Below, piece after piece: positions 51,901-61,400 of a stretch of 64,000 nucleotides of DNA. How positions within the stretch are numbered: position 1 is the first letter of the stretch; each line of letters starts with the position of its first letter. The stretch spans positions 9,929,554-9,993,553 of the forward strand of contig OU015529.1 of NCBI GenBank assembly GCA_907165065.1, in the 5' to 3' direction. Under the pieces are notes generated by a model that saw only the letters and a program-made list of their open reading frames with translations, searched no databases and had not been told where the DNA came from. The position numbers were made by a program, and so were the translations under genes. Origin of the DNA: Caprimulgus europaeus. Its lineage: Eukaryota > Chordata > Aves > Caprimulgiformes > Caprimulgidae.

Positions 51901-54900
51901 GAAGCAGTTGTATCATGTGCAGGGTCTCATCTCTGGGAACAGGAGTTTGTAGACAAATGTACAGTGTGGCAGGACCCTGGAAAGGGCCAGGAAAGATTAA
52001 AGGCACAGTGATCTAGTGGGCAAGAGTCCTGGTGTAACAGCCATGGCCTGTTCTGGGGTTTGCCTTCATGCGTGAGGTTGTTGGAAGGTGGTCTCATGCT
52101 TGTTTTGTGTCCATGTCAGTTAGGCATGCCAGGTGGACTTCCAGAGTGCTCAACATCTGATGAGGCCAGTAGCTAGATGAATGCCTAGGTGGAATGTAGC
52201 ATCAGTGAAATGTGGAGAATGTTAAATGCTTAAAGATTAGTTCATATGTTATTTCTCCTCCAGCAGAATCAGTAAACATGATCTCAGAAAAGACAATATT
52301 TTTAAGAATAAATCATCTGATCACTTATAATCTTGTTCTAGTTAAAGAATGATGAATGATATCATCCTGTTTTTACAGACCATGTAAATGTTGATGTCAT
52401 CATCTCCAGTTGTATGTTTTTGTCTTCTACTGGATTATACAGATTTTGTCCTGAATTACTGGCTCATTACTGGGAAAGCTAGAATTTTTTAGTGATCCTC
52501 GTCAGTAAATGCCAATGTCTTTGTTATCTGCTGGGTCTCTCCTACTTCTTCTGTTTTATTTGATCCCTAGCCCTTCTCAAAAACACTATCCTACTTCTTA
52601 ATTTGGGCTATTTTCCTGGTCATGTAGTTCTAGCTGCAAACCTACAAGTCCATGGAATCCTTATGGGAGTATTGTCAGTCAAAAGCTCAGGTTCAGTCCT
52701 TATTAAGTAAATTGAGCACATCTGTGATCTTGTCTATCAGTTGCCTTTTTAGTAGAATGCAAATAGCCAAACCCTGATGGTATATTATAGTATCTCTTAG
52801 AAGCCCCAGTTTTATACCCTTTTTTTTTTTCCCCCTGTTATGTTCTTTACTAATAGGAAGAAAACAAACCTGTCTGTGCTCCAAGCTTGATAGTTTTAAG
52901 AACTGTAGCCTGATTCTTCTGCCTTTCATTATTGAAAAACTTCTCTGGTCTGTTTCTAGATAAAGAACAAAAAAAAGCTGCATAAGCCATGTGTGCTTAG
53001 AACAACTGAAGCCTGGTTTGCAGTAACTGTTGATAAAACTGTACTTGCCCAAAGAAAACTTTCTTGTTTCCATAGGTGACTGCTCCCAAGACTAAAATCT
53101 GGATGCCCACAGCCTTCCTTTTTACCCTGAGTAGAGAGGAAATGAGTTCATCGTTTTGAGATGCTCCTGCATATGCTTCTCTGTTCACAGGCTTTCTGCT
53201 GTGATCAGGGGCTTTGTTTTTGTTTTTCCCCTGATCATTGAGTCTCCAGATTGCTAGAAAATGTTACAGTTTTAAAAATAATTTTGGGGTTTTTTTTCAT
53301 GCATATTCAGGAATTTTAGAAGTATTTTTGCAGTCCCTGTGTTGTGAGTATTTTTCACCTTTTGGTGGCATTGTCCAGCTGTTTAATTCCAGTTTTGGAG
53401 CTATCTGAAATCTGGTTTTCTCCATGTTGATTTTCAGGAGTAATATCAAGCATGGTTTTTTTTCATTTTGGAGTCAGCTGTTTTATTATTTGTGAACAAC
53501 TAGCTTAGCTGTTCAGGTATGATTTATAAACACTGTATTGATTCAGCAGAGAGAGTCATTCACCTAAAAGCCACAGGCGCTTAGAAAAGTACAGAAACCT
53601 CTCTCTGTCTTGCCCCCAGTTACCAGAGTTTAAAGACTGGTGTTGGTACCTTCTGCCTAGCACTGAAGCAAACCAATATGAATAGTGACCATAATTGTGT
53701 TAAATCCACCATGAAAAACAGGTGGGATGGTGAATGGTTTTCTGACAGGTTGAAAGATGATTTTTGTAAACCCACAGCATCCTCAGAAGATGGGCTGCAC
53801 CGAGATTTTCACTTGGCCAAAGACTTGGTGGCAGTGACAGATGGTGCCTTTCCCTTTTCTGCTTGAACTCTGCGTCAAGATGTGCACATTTCTATACAGA
53901 TGCAGCCATAGTGAAGGAAACCCTGCTACCTGGCTTGAATGTTTCCACCCCTTTTTATCTTCAAATATATATTGTATATTGAATTCTGGGGGATTTTCTG
54001 TTGCCACATTAGGAGTTGTATCACTATCCCCAAAAATCTATTGAAGAAACAAGTTCAAATGTGAGAAGAAAGCATCTTTTCTGCTTTACAAATTCCTGTG
54101 GATAGTCTTGATCTGTAGTTAGGATGAAGGCAGTGCCATGCATAATATCGAACACCTGCCCAGGTGTCACCAGAGTTGATGTATTTTATCCAGGCATTAA
54201 TGACTGCTCCCTTGAAAAGAACCAGGACTTGAAATGAGTGTTTGGCTAGGATGTGTAAAAAGTGAAACTAGAAAAAACAAGGCATAGGGGGTCAGAGGCA
54301 GCAAAAATACAGTGGCAGAGGAGTAAGGTTTTTGTGGTGGTGTGTTACTGTTGGATTGGGTGGGGCTCTTTTTGTTCATTTGTTCTTTTTTTTTTTTTTC
54401 TATGTATAGCTCTGTCTTTCTTGAGGAGTTTATTTATTAGGAGTTGATATCAAACTCTCTTCAGGTGTTGCCTGGGTCAAAAGTGAGATGACAAGTTCTA
54501 GATTAATGTTCTGGATATTTTTAATGGATAACATCTACATAAATTAAAAAGATTTTTTTAATATGTGATTTTGAATTAAATATTTATAAACATAAAACAT
54601 GAATTGTTGCAGTATTGCAAGTGTACTTGATACAGATGTGGTACTTCACTGCAGTACTTGGGTTTACTCAGTACAATACAGGGATTGCTGCGTGTACTGA
54701 TTAATAGCTGTCTGTGAATAAGCCATTTGAGTTCCAGTGCTGTTAGGGGTGACTGTAAATTAACTATTTAATCATGTTTGAGTCTTCTCATAACTTATTG
54801 AATCCGTTTGGTGTACTGCTGACTTCAGCAACACCGTAGATAACAGGCTGTCATGGTGATTGAAGGAGGTTGATTTAGCAATGAAATGTATTTTCCTTTT

Positions 54901-57782
54901 TAAAAGGATGAAGGTTTAGAACAGTGTTGGCTAAAGCAATAAAAGAAGAAACTGGAATGTGTATTTAAAGTGGACTTGTTAGAAATAAACACTGTAGTAA
55001 TTTGTTTTGTGGAAAGAGGCTGTCTTTTCTAAAATGCATGCATGGTTCTTTTGCAACAAACAAATTTTTTGTAACAGTCAAAAATTGAGACTTCTGCCAC
55101 TTGAATATGCAGTGGGAGATTTCCAGAGAACTGGGATCTTCAGGTCTGTGCACCTGATAGCTAAGCTATCTTGCTTAGCTCAGTAATGTCTTGTACTAGC
55201 ACTGAGGTAAGATTTTGAAAAGTACCTGTGGTTAAAATGTAAAAATAATTTATCAGAATTTAAAAGCAGGTTAGCATTGGTTAATACAATAATCATTGTA
55301 TTTGAAGTACTGTATTTAGATTTTGTTAGAGCAAGGGGAGCAAATACATGAATTACTACCTTAAGCAATGTTAATCTTCCTAAAATGAAGTGTGAAGGAG
55401 AATTAGACTGCTACAGTTCTATCTTTAATCTAGTGAAGATGGAACATTTGTGGTGTATGAACAGTCCTGGCAGCTAGCCATAGTTCCTGTTGCTGAATGA
55501 AACACGTGCTGTGGTAGGGCAGTTTTGTTATTCCTCCATGTGCCCAGTTTGATGGATTTGGCATGTTGCTACTGGATATTGCACTGAAGGTGCTGTTCAG
55601 TGTGGCAGTGTTGCAGGCAGCTTGCAGCTTCTCTGCTTAATAGTTTTCAAGTATCTGACAGGTTAGTCAGTGTTCTCTCCCAGCCTGGCTAGCCCCTTCT
55701 CCCCACCTTTTTTTAATCAGCCTTTATATCAGCAGCAGGAAATGTAAAATAAAGTTGATCATTTTGAGTCCTATAATCTTGTAGGGCTTTTAAGTGGAGA
55801 ATGTGCCTTTAAGATTTTATACAGGACACATGAAATTGATTTTCTATTTTTGGTTTGAAATAATACTGACTCACTTTATCCAGGAATAGACTTGTACATT
55901 CCTTACACTTCCCTCTCATCCTTTTCCTGATCCTAGCTTAAATCACGTGGAAGGCGAACTCAGCCAGCTTAGAAACTTTTTCACAGAGTCACAGAATGTT
56001 AGGGTTGGAAGGAACCTCTGAAGATCATCTAGTCCAACCCCCCTGCTAGAGCAGGATCACCTAGAGTAGATCACACAGGAACATGTCCAGGTGTGTTTTG
56101 AATGTCTCCAGAGAAGGAGACTACACAGCCTCTCAGGCAGCCTGTTCCAGTGCTCTGGCACCCTCACAGTAAACAAGTATTTCCTTGCGTCTAGGTTGAA
56201 CCTCCTGTTTTCTAGTATGTGACCATTGCCCCTTGTCCTGTCACTGGACACCACTGGGAAGTTAATTTCCTTTTTAGAGTGAAGAGATGAGAGGTGGTTT
56301 CCTTCTAATCATGGATGGAGATGTGGTAAAGCATGGTTTAGTGCTCAGAGCAATACTCAACTCATGCACTGGCTTGCTGCATGGGTAGCTCACTTAATCT
56401 CTGAGCACTTCTGGGCATGAGGATGTCAGTGGCACTTATTAACTGGATGATTTTGCACTGAAGCAGGCTTTTGCCATCTTTTGTCACCATTCAGCTGCAA
56501 GAGTGCTGAGAGGAGGAAATGAATGACTTGGGGGGCAAGATCTGTAAGAAGATGTGATCATGCCTTATGTGTTCTGATCTGTAATGCGTAGCTGTTCATA
56601 TGTGTTTATTCAGATGAAGCCATAGAGATCCTCATGTACAAGGTGCTCTGCAAATCTAAATATTTATCATTAATAATTTCAAGAAAGTATTTAAAATAAA
56701 AAAGTTCTTATTAAAACATGAAAATAAAAATTATTCTGAAGTTTCACCATCATTAAATCCCCAACCTTTAGGCTAATGAGCTCTTTAATAGGATTCAGTA
56801 TGTGCTATATTCTTTTCACAGTGCTTGCAAGATCACTTGAATAAGTTTTCTGAGAATTTTGATCAAGTTCTGGCTTTCAAACCTACTGGGTGGACCTACT
56901 CTGATTCATGCCTTTCTCTGGTGGATGTGAAGCCTCAGACAAGAGGAAAGATCACCATATATGGTATGAGAGTGGTAGTGATTCAGTGCATTTAGTTTTG
57001 TGTGGATGGTTTTCGTGTTTTTATTCAGGGAGGTCCTACTGTTCATTTTAATCAATGCTTTTCCTGCTAGCTCGTTGAGAAACTGAACAGATGGATCTCT
57101 CCAGGAGAGATCTGTGAATGAGTAATAGAGAACACTGTAAATACAGATTTTTACCTACATTTTGCTCCTTTCCTCCTCTTGCAAATGAAGACTTCCATCT
57201 GATATATCTGAAGACTTTAGGGGTGAAATCTTGGCCCGACTGATGCTGGTGGCAGTGTGGTTCTGGAGCCAAGATTTCATTCCATACCTCACTCATTTGA
57301 GAGACTCTGGGTTGTCTTCTCAGTTCTTATCAGTGGGTGGAGTTGAATCCTCTTGAAGTTGTAATATTCATTTAACCAAATGCTTGATGTTGCTCAGTTT
57401 ACACTGGTGAATGATTTAGTAACTTAATGCAAAGTAATTTTTCCAGAAGGAGTATCTGGGTTTTCATTTTACCTTAGCTATAAACATTCAATCTCCAGTA
57501 TGAATTTTAAAAATTATATTTTTTAAAGTATTTTTTTTTAGCTGGAAAGCTTGAAAAAGTATTTTGGCAAGAAGCTAAGCAGACTGACAGATCACTGTGA
57601 TTTGTTTCATTTCAGGGATTCCTTACAGTGAACACAGCAGTTACCTGGAAATTAAGCGTTTTGTGCAATGGTTGAAGCCACAGAAAATCATCCCCACTGT
57701 AAATGTTGGTGACTGGAGAGCCAGAAGCTTGATGGAGAAGCATTTTAGAGACTGGATGATTGAGGGCAGTAGGCATAAATAA
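39550..57782 (+). CDS. DCLRE1A: DCLRE1A (SNM1A), DNA interstrand crosslink repair 5'-3' exonuclease (complete, 9 coding exons)
   Basis: Joined coding exons: 39550-39967, 41543-43111, 45033-45166, 46278-46396, 48090-48233, 49141-49286, 50349-50503, 56822-56963, 57616-57782. Total 2,994 nt, 997 residues plus TAA; human has 1,040. Features in order: basic, NLS-like stretch at about 41-53; UBZ4 zinc finger with C108, C111, H126 and C130, which in human binds ubiquitin on PCNA; conserved [10 protein letters not shown] and an acidic run near 298-325; PIP box QMDIGVFF at 558-565 for PCNA; then the metallo-beta-lactamase/beta-CASP nuclease from about 663, with HFHSDH (H686, H688, D690, H691), NHCPG at 746-750, HTGDFRAD (766-773) and PYSEHSSY near 945-952. 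All catalytic motifs are intact, so an active nuclear exonuclease is inferred. The middle region is divergent and accounts for the shorter length. Confidence 0.97.
39968..41542 (+). other. DCLRE1A: DCLRE1A intron 1
   Basis: About 1.6 kb, AT-rich, no recognised gene or mobile element. A TTTTG run lies near 41,050. Confidence 0.85.
41543..43111 (+). CDS. DCLRE1A: DCLRE1A coding exon 2 (large central exon, PIP box)
   Basis: Encodes residues 140-662 plus one base. Begins [19 protein letters not shown], nearly the same as human, then runs into a poorly conserved, low-complexity, probably disordered part rich in S, E and K. Conserved islands are [10 protein letters not shown], the PIP box [14 protein letters not shown] and the end [12 protein letters not shown]. 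Acceptor TTCACAG|AG, donor CCAG|GTGAGA. The antisense open frame at 42,357-42,905 is a shadow of this exon. Confidence 0.96.
43112..45032 (+). other. DCLRE1A: DCLRE1A intron 2, with coding-like segments
   Basis: About 1.9 kb. It holds an open stretch at 43,242-43,421 behind a plausible splice acceptor, and a second open stretch in the same frame at 43,635-43,775. Both are unrecognised and described in the findings. An AATAAA lies near 43,934. The rest is AT-rich intron. Confidence 0.75.
43282..43421 (+). other. Candidate cryptic or alternative exon in DCLRE1A intron 2
   Basis: A pyrimidine tract (TTTTCTTTCCTCCCTCT), a branch-point-like CTGAT and an AG at 43,280-43,281 precede an open stretch. 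Exon 2 ends in phase 1, and splicing to this AG keeps the frame for 46 codons before TGA at 43,419. The encoded tail matches nothing I recognise. It would give a protein of about 708 residues with UBZ4 and PIP box but no nuclease. This is inference; the stretch may be chance. Confidence 0.25.
45033..45166 (+). CDS. DCLRE1A: DCLRE1A coding exon 3 (HxHxDH motif)
   Basis: Encodes residues 663-707, including [19 protein letters not shown] and [13 protein letters not shown], the metal-binding motif 2 of the metallo-beta-lactamase fold. Acceptor GCTGTAG|GA, donor AATAAG|GTAAGG. Confidence 0.97.
45287..45325. repeat. AT-rich (TA)n/(GT) microsatellite
   Basis: Alternating TA units with a few GG/GT interruptions, in DCLRE1A intron 3 about 120 bases after exon 3. 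Likely length-variable. Confidence 0.9.
45425..45730 (-). mobile_element. Old, degraded CR1 LINE fragment
   Basis: Pieces still recognisable from the CR1 3' region, read here in reverse: GAGGTCATATAGTCTGATC, a central TTCCACTACATC-like segment, GAAGAATCTGGCTCCATC and CATCTCTTCTTCCCATTCAG. Heavily mutated and without an open frame, so it is much older than the copy in intron 7. Its ends are approximate. Confidence 0.6.
46278..46396 (+). CDS. DCLRE1A: DCLRE1A coding exon 4
   Basis: Encodes residues 708-746 plus two bases, including [20 protein letters not shown] and VLLLDAN. The last codon is split: CA|T makes H747, the histidine of NHCPG. Acceptor GTTACAG|AT, donor AATCA|GTAGGT. Confidence 0.96.
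46397..48089 (+). other. DCLRE1A: DCLRE1A intron 4
   Basis: About 1.7 kb. An antisense open frame of 120 codons at 47,440-47,802 has no recognisable domain and is not supported. No repeat family recognised. Confidence 0.8.
48090..48233 (+). CDS. DCLRE1A: DCLRE1A coding exon 5 (HTGDFRAD motif)
   Basis: Encodes residues 747-794 plus two bases: [20 protein letters not shown] then [16 protein letters not shown]. It carries H766 and D769, metal ligands of the nuclease. Acceptor TTTCAG|T, donor ACCAC|GTATGT. Confidence 0.97.
49141..49286 (+). CDS. DCLRE1A: DCLRE1A coding exon 6
   Basis: Encodes residues 795-843 plus one base, including [20 protein letters not shown] and [15 protein letters not shown], the start of the beta-CASP region. 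Acceptor TCCCAG|G, donor TTAG|GTACGT. Confidence 0.96.
50349..50503 (+). CDS. DCLRE1A: DCLRE1A coding exon 7
   Basis: Encodes residues 844-895, including [20 protein letters not shown] and [12 protein letters not shown]. Acceptor CCTAAAG|CA, donor TTTAAG|GTAAGT. Confidence 0.96.
50504..56821 (+). other. DCLRE1A: DCLRE1A intron 7, 6.3 kb
   Basis: The largest intron of the gene. It carries the CR1 copy at 55,981-56,260. Open frames of 60-126 codons are present on both strands (for example 52,693-53,073 minus and 53,678-53,866 plus), but none has a domain, splice-site framing or coding character. Confidence 0.85.
55981..56260 (-). mobile_element. CR1 LINE, 5'-truncated copy
   Basis: About 280 bases of the 3' end of a chicken-repeat-1 element, inserted on the minus strand. 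Reading the plus strand it starts with the reverse of the CR1 tail (CACAGAGTCACAGAATG) and continues with the diagnostic GATCATCTAGTCCAACCCC and CAGCCTGTTCCAGTGCTCTG. On the minus strand the frame at 56,254-56,057 still encodes the ORF2 C terminus, with [20 protein letters not shown]. The copy ends abruptly at a 5' truncation, as usual for CR1. It is better preserved than the intron 3 copy. Confidence 0.95.
56822..56963 (+). CDS. DCLRE1A: DCLRE1A coding exon 8
   Basis: Encodes residues 896-942 plus one base, including [15 protein letters not shown] and RGKITIY. The human counterpart has LAFRPTGWTHSN. Acceptor TTCACAG|TG, donor TATG|GTATGA. Confidence 0.96.
57616..57782 (+). CDS. DCLRE1A: DCLRE1A terminal coding exon 9
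   Basis: Encodes residues 943-997 and the TAA stop, including [20 protein letters not shown] and [14 protein letters not shown]. Contains the histidine of the beta-[12 protein letters not shown] motif and the conserved PTVNVG strand. Acceptor TTTCAG|GG. The last residues (IEGSRHK) differ from human. Confidence 0.96.
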
Positions 57783-58420
57783 ATATAAGGAAGAATGTAT
57801 ATTTCAAAGGAGGTAGGCTGCAGTGGGAATTGGGAGTTGCTGTGAGTTTTATTTAACTCCTTTTTCCACGGAGCTTTCTTTAGGAAGGACTAAGCTGCCA
57901 TTCTCCTGAGACAGCTGAATTTTGGAGGGAAAAAAAAAAAAAAAAAGCACCTTGCTTTCTCATGTACCTACTACTTATTTTTTCCATAACTAAGTAACTT
58001 TTTTGCAAATGCATATTTCAGGTTATTTTTATCATACTTCTTTTTCCCCTTCTTAATTTTCTTCACATTATGGACATGCCCAGATATATAATGCTGGGGG
58101 AGAAACTGCCTCCAGGTTAATCATTTCTGAAAAGAAGTTTTTGTAATAAGTGAGATGATGTTAAGCTTATGACACGTGCTGTCGATTCAGGCTTCAGAGA
58201 AGCTCATTTCATGAGGCAGAACTGGCTATTGCAATTTACATCTTATAAACAAAATTTGCCTTGTGAGAGAGGATTGGCTTGGGCTCTCACAGCATAGGTA
58301 CTTTGGAAAATAATTTTTATAAAAGACATTGCTACCTACATTCTGCTCAAGTTACTCTGATTTTTAAAGTATTTTTTTAAAATAAAGAACCTACATGAAG
58401 CCTGTGTGTTCTTTCTGAGC
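57783..58420 (+). other. DCLRE1A: DCLRE1A 3' UTR (inferred)
   Basis: Runs from the stop to the AATAAA at 58,381 plus about 20-40 bases. An earlier AATAAA overlaps the stop region at 57,779-57,784 but is too close to be the main signal. A run of 17 A lies at 57,930-57,946. Confidence 0.6.
58381..58415 (+). terminator. DCLRE1A: DCLRE1A poly(A) signal and GU-rich element
   Basis: AATAAA at 58,381-58,386 is followed 16-28 bases later by TGTGTGTTCTTTCTG, the typical arrangement of cleavage signal and downstream GU/U-rich element. It lies about 600 bases past the stop. Confidence 0.7.
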
Positions 58421-61400
58421 AAAATGCATTTACTTTCAGTACCATAGCTGCTAATCTGAGAAACCTGTACCTAATATCTTTGATGAATGTTCTCTGTGTG
58501 TTGCTTGTGTAAGGTTGCTCTTGCATCCTGGTAGTGCAAAGTCACAGCACAGAAGTGGTTCCTCTCCCTATGGTCTTCTACAGTGCAGTGGGCTTTGCAG
58601 GGTTGTATATACAGGTTTGTTACTTGTGTTTTGCAAAAGCAAGAAAGGCAAATATTAGTACTGGCAGCAGAAAGGTAAGTTTCATTGTGCATTTTTTCCC
58701 CTGAATCCTACCAGATTATCAGTGCTGCTTTTTCTATATCTGCTTGGTATTTATGATACCAAAGTATGTGGTTGCATGCAGGTACACTAGTGTAATTATA
58801 AACACTAAAATAAAAAACATTCCACATTTCTAGGACTTAAAAAGTTAAATCATGCATAAAGAATCACCCCCTAAGCTTCCAGAATAGCCTATCTGAAAAC
58901 TTAAATGCCATTTTTTGTCAGGAAAATGTTTCTTTAACCATCACTGTAAGTAGAAACTGATCCTTGTCTTTGAGCGACAAGCTCTGTAATGTGAGGTCAC
59001 TTTGTTTTGTTTCTGTCTTCTGAGAGAAATAACTGTGTTAAACTCTGATGGAAAAAAGTTCTTGCACTAATTCACAGTTCTTTCACTGAAATATGGCATT
59101 GGTTTTGTTTTACATAATGCATCATGATAGCTCTGCTTATCCCAAGAACTGCTAATTGTCTTGGGTTGGCATGCTCACTCCTAAGATTCCTCTCCTTTTT
59201 GGAGCAGGTGTGTGAAAAAGTATCTTTTACAGCCCTTGGAAATACTGAACCTGAGTTAATGTCTTGTACAAGTCAGAGCAAATGGGAGGATTCTGTTTGG
59301 CAGGCAGATGCTTCTACAGTTGAATCGTTAAGGACTTATACATGGGGATTTTGCCCTTCCAAGTCTTTTTCCTGACTAATTTTGCACCAAGTATGATGCA
59401 AGAGGGGCTGGAGTAAGCACCCCAGAGTCAAAAATCTTGATCACATTTCTGACACCCTCTTGCTTCCGTAGTTGGATTTTCAAGAATGAGTATTCCTGCT
59501 GATAAGGGATAGGTGTGGGCTCTCAGCGTGCCGATGCTGTTATGCTGCAGCTGGTTGGTGTGAGACACCTCTCGTCTCTGTGGCTCTTCCTGGTGTCAGT
59601 TTCTACCCAGTTCCCCAGGGTAAAGGGTTGGGGTTATTTTTTTTGTTTTAAAAGCAAACTTATTTCTGAAACTAACCACAAGAATGATATTTCTTGGAAG
59701 ACACTGGCAGTGGCATCTGCTGGACTGACCCGTTAACGCTGTCCTGATTTGGAAGAGGTGCTGGGAGGCTCATGTCTGTCAGCAAAGCAGAATGGCCTTG
59801 TGCTGGGTTCCTTTTTTGTCTCCTTGTGCCGGGGTCTGTTTCCAGTTGCCTGCTCTGCGGTAGGTACTCCTGCATCAGCCTGCTGCTTGCTTTCATTCCT
59901 CCCTCTTTCTGGTCTCTATTTGCACTTCTACCAGCTGTTTTTTGTGGGTAGACTCTAATTCAGTGGCATTTCATCCACCTTCATGTTAGGAGATCTCCAT
60001 GTTACCCATGGAGTTACTCGGCCTCCTTCATAGGGAAAAAAGTCTTTTCAGAATCCAAACTTGGGAAGAAATTATTTTTGTTCTCATTATTGTAACAGGA
60101 GAGAATTAATAACAGGATTAGATTTCTTAGTTTGCCAAGAAGGACATATAAGCAGATGTGGAAAACCATTTAATTAAACAAGGATTTTGTGGGAAGAATG
60201 ACAGCAGGATGTCTTTTCTTCCCTTGTCTAGGTTGCCCCAAGGGATGTCTCTCTAATCACAGCAAGTGAAGTCCTTTGGGGAGCACAGACCTGTGATAAA
60301 GTGGGTTTCAGCATTATTGTGCAGGTGTAATTAATTAGAGAGTGTCTCTGCTTTTCGTAATGAAGGAGTGACTGTGTTTGAGTCTCTTGGCAGCGTTGGC
60401 ACTGTGGATGCCTGAGTGAAAGCACTGATCAGTTTAGTTTAGGGTGCTGTCTCTTAACTACAGTGAATCTACTGCTTTTTCAGAGTCCATAGATGGGGAT
60501 TTTTGGTCTCTGTGCTTAAGAAAGACTAGAGCAGAGTCCTTGGGACAGTGGGGTGGATGAGTCAGTCTGTGCCCTTACCCTCACATCACACGAGTGTCAC
60601 GTGCTGACATAAATAATATCAGATTTTACTGAAGCAGGATGGGCCTGTGAGCATCCCAGAGGCTCTTCCCGTGTGTCTCGTGCTGCCAGAGCCAGGGCAG
60701 AAGGTGAAGCAAACGAAAGGGGCAGCTGTGCCACTCGCTTGATCAGCGCCCAGAATGGTTTTCAAAGCCAAGCACTCCAAAGAATCACTTTGTATTTCCC
60801 ATCGGGACTCCTGCTCCGATTACATATCGCCCCAATAGGCAGATAAATGAGCTAAAAGCAACAGTGTTTGAAAAGGGTGGAGGGGGGGAAAGCAGCTGGC
60901 TGTGCTGGCTCAGGCGGTGGGTTTCAGGCTGGCTCTGAGAGATGGAAGCAGCTGCCTGCACCCATGGCCCACGGTCACCACTGAGGAGGCTTCTGGGATG
61001 GCAAGTCCAAAGACACTGCAAAATAAAAGCATACTGACAACTGAAGGGAGCTTTGAGATGGTGGGAATCTTTTCAAACCTTGATGTGAAACACCCATTGA
61101 TAGTAAGAGAAAGGCACTGAGATGTCATTGGGATGGTTAAAGCATTTCTCTTATGTGATCAAACCTGCCTATTCATATGTGCTTAGTAAAGGCTGTTAAG
61201 ATAAATTGCCTTTTAAGCTTGTTTGGTTTTTAAGATAGCAGTGACTCCAGATACATCCTCAAGCAATTTGAGATTGATTTTTACTGAGACAGTGTTTTGA
61301 GTTTGAAGACTACTTTGGGGAATTACGCAGGAGACTTGTTACCTTATCAGACTAAAGATGCAGTTATTGCCTGATGCGTGTTCTGTGTCTAGTGACTATT

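Noticed and set aside
53678-53866. 62-codon plus-strand frame in DCLRE1A intron 7
   Set aside because: DCLRE1A splices past it in correct phase, and it matches no known family. No good acceptor directly upstream.
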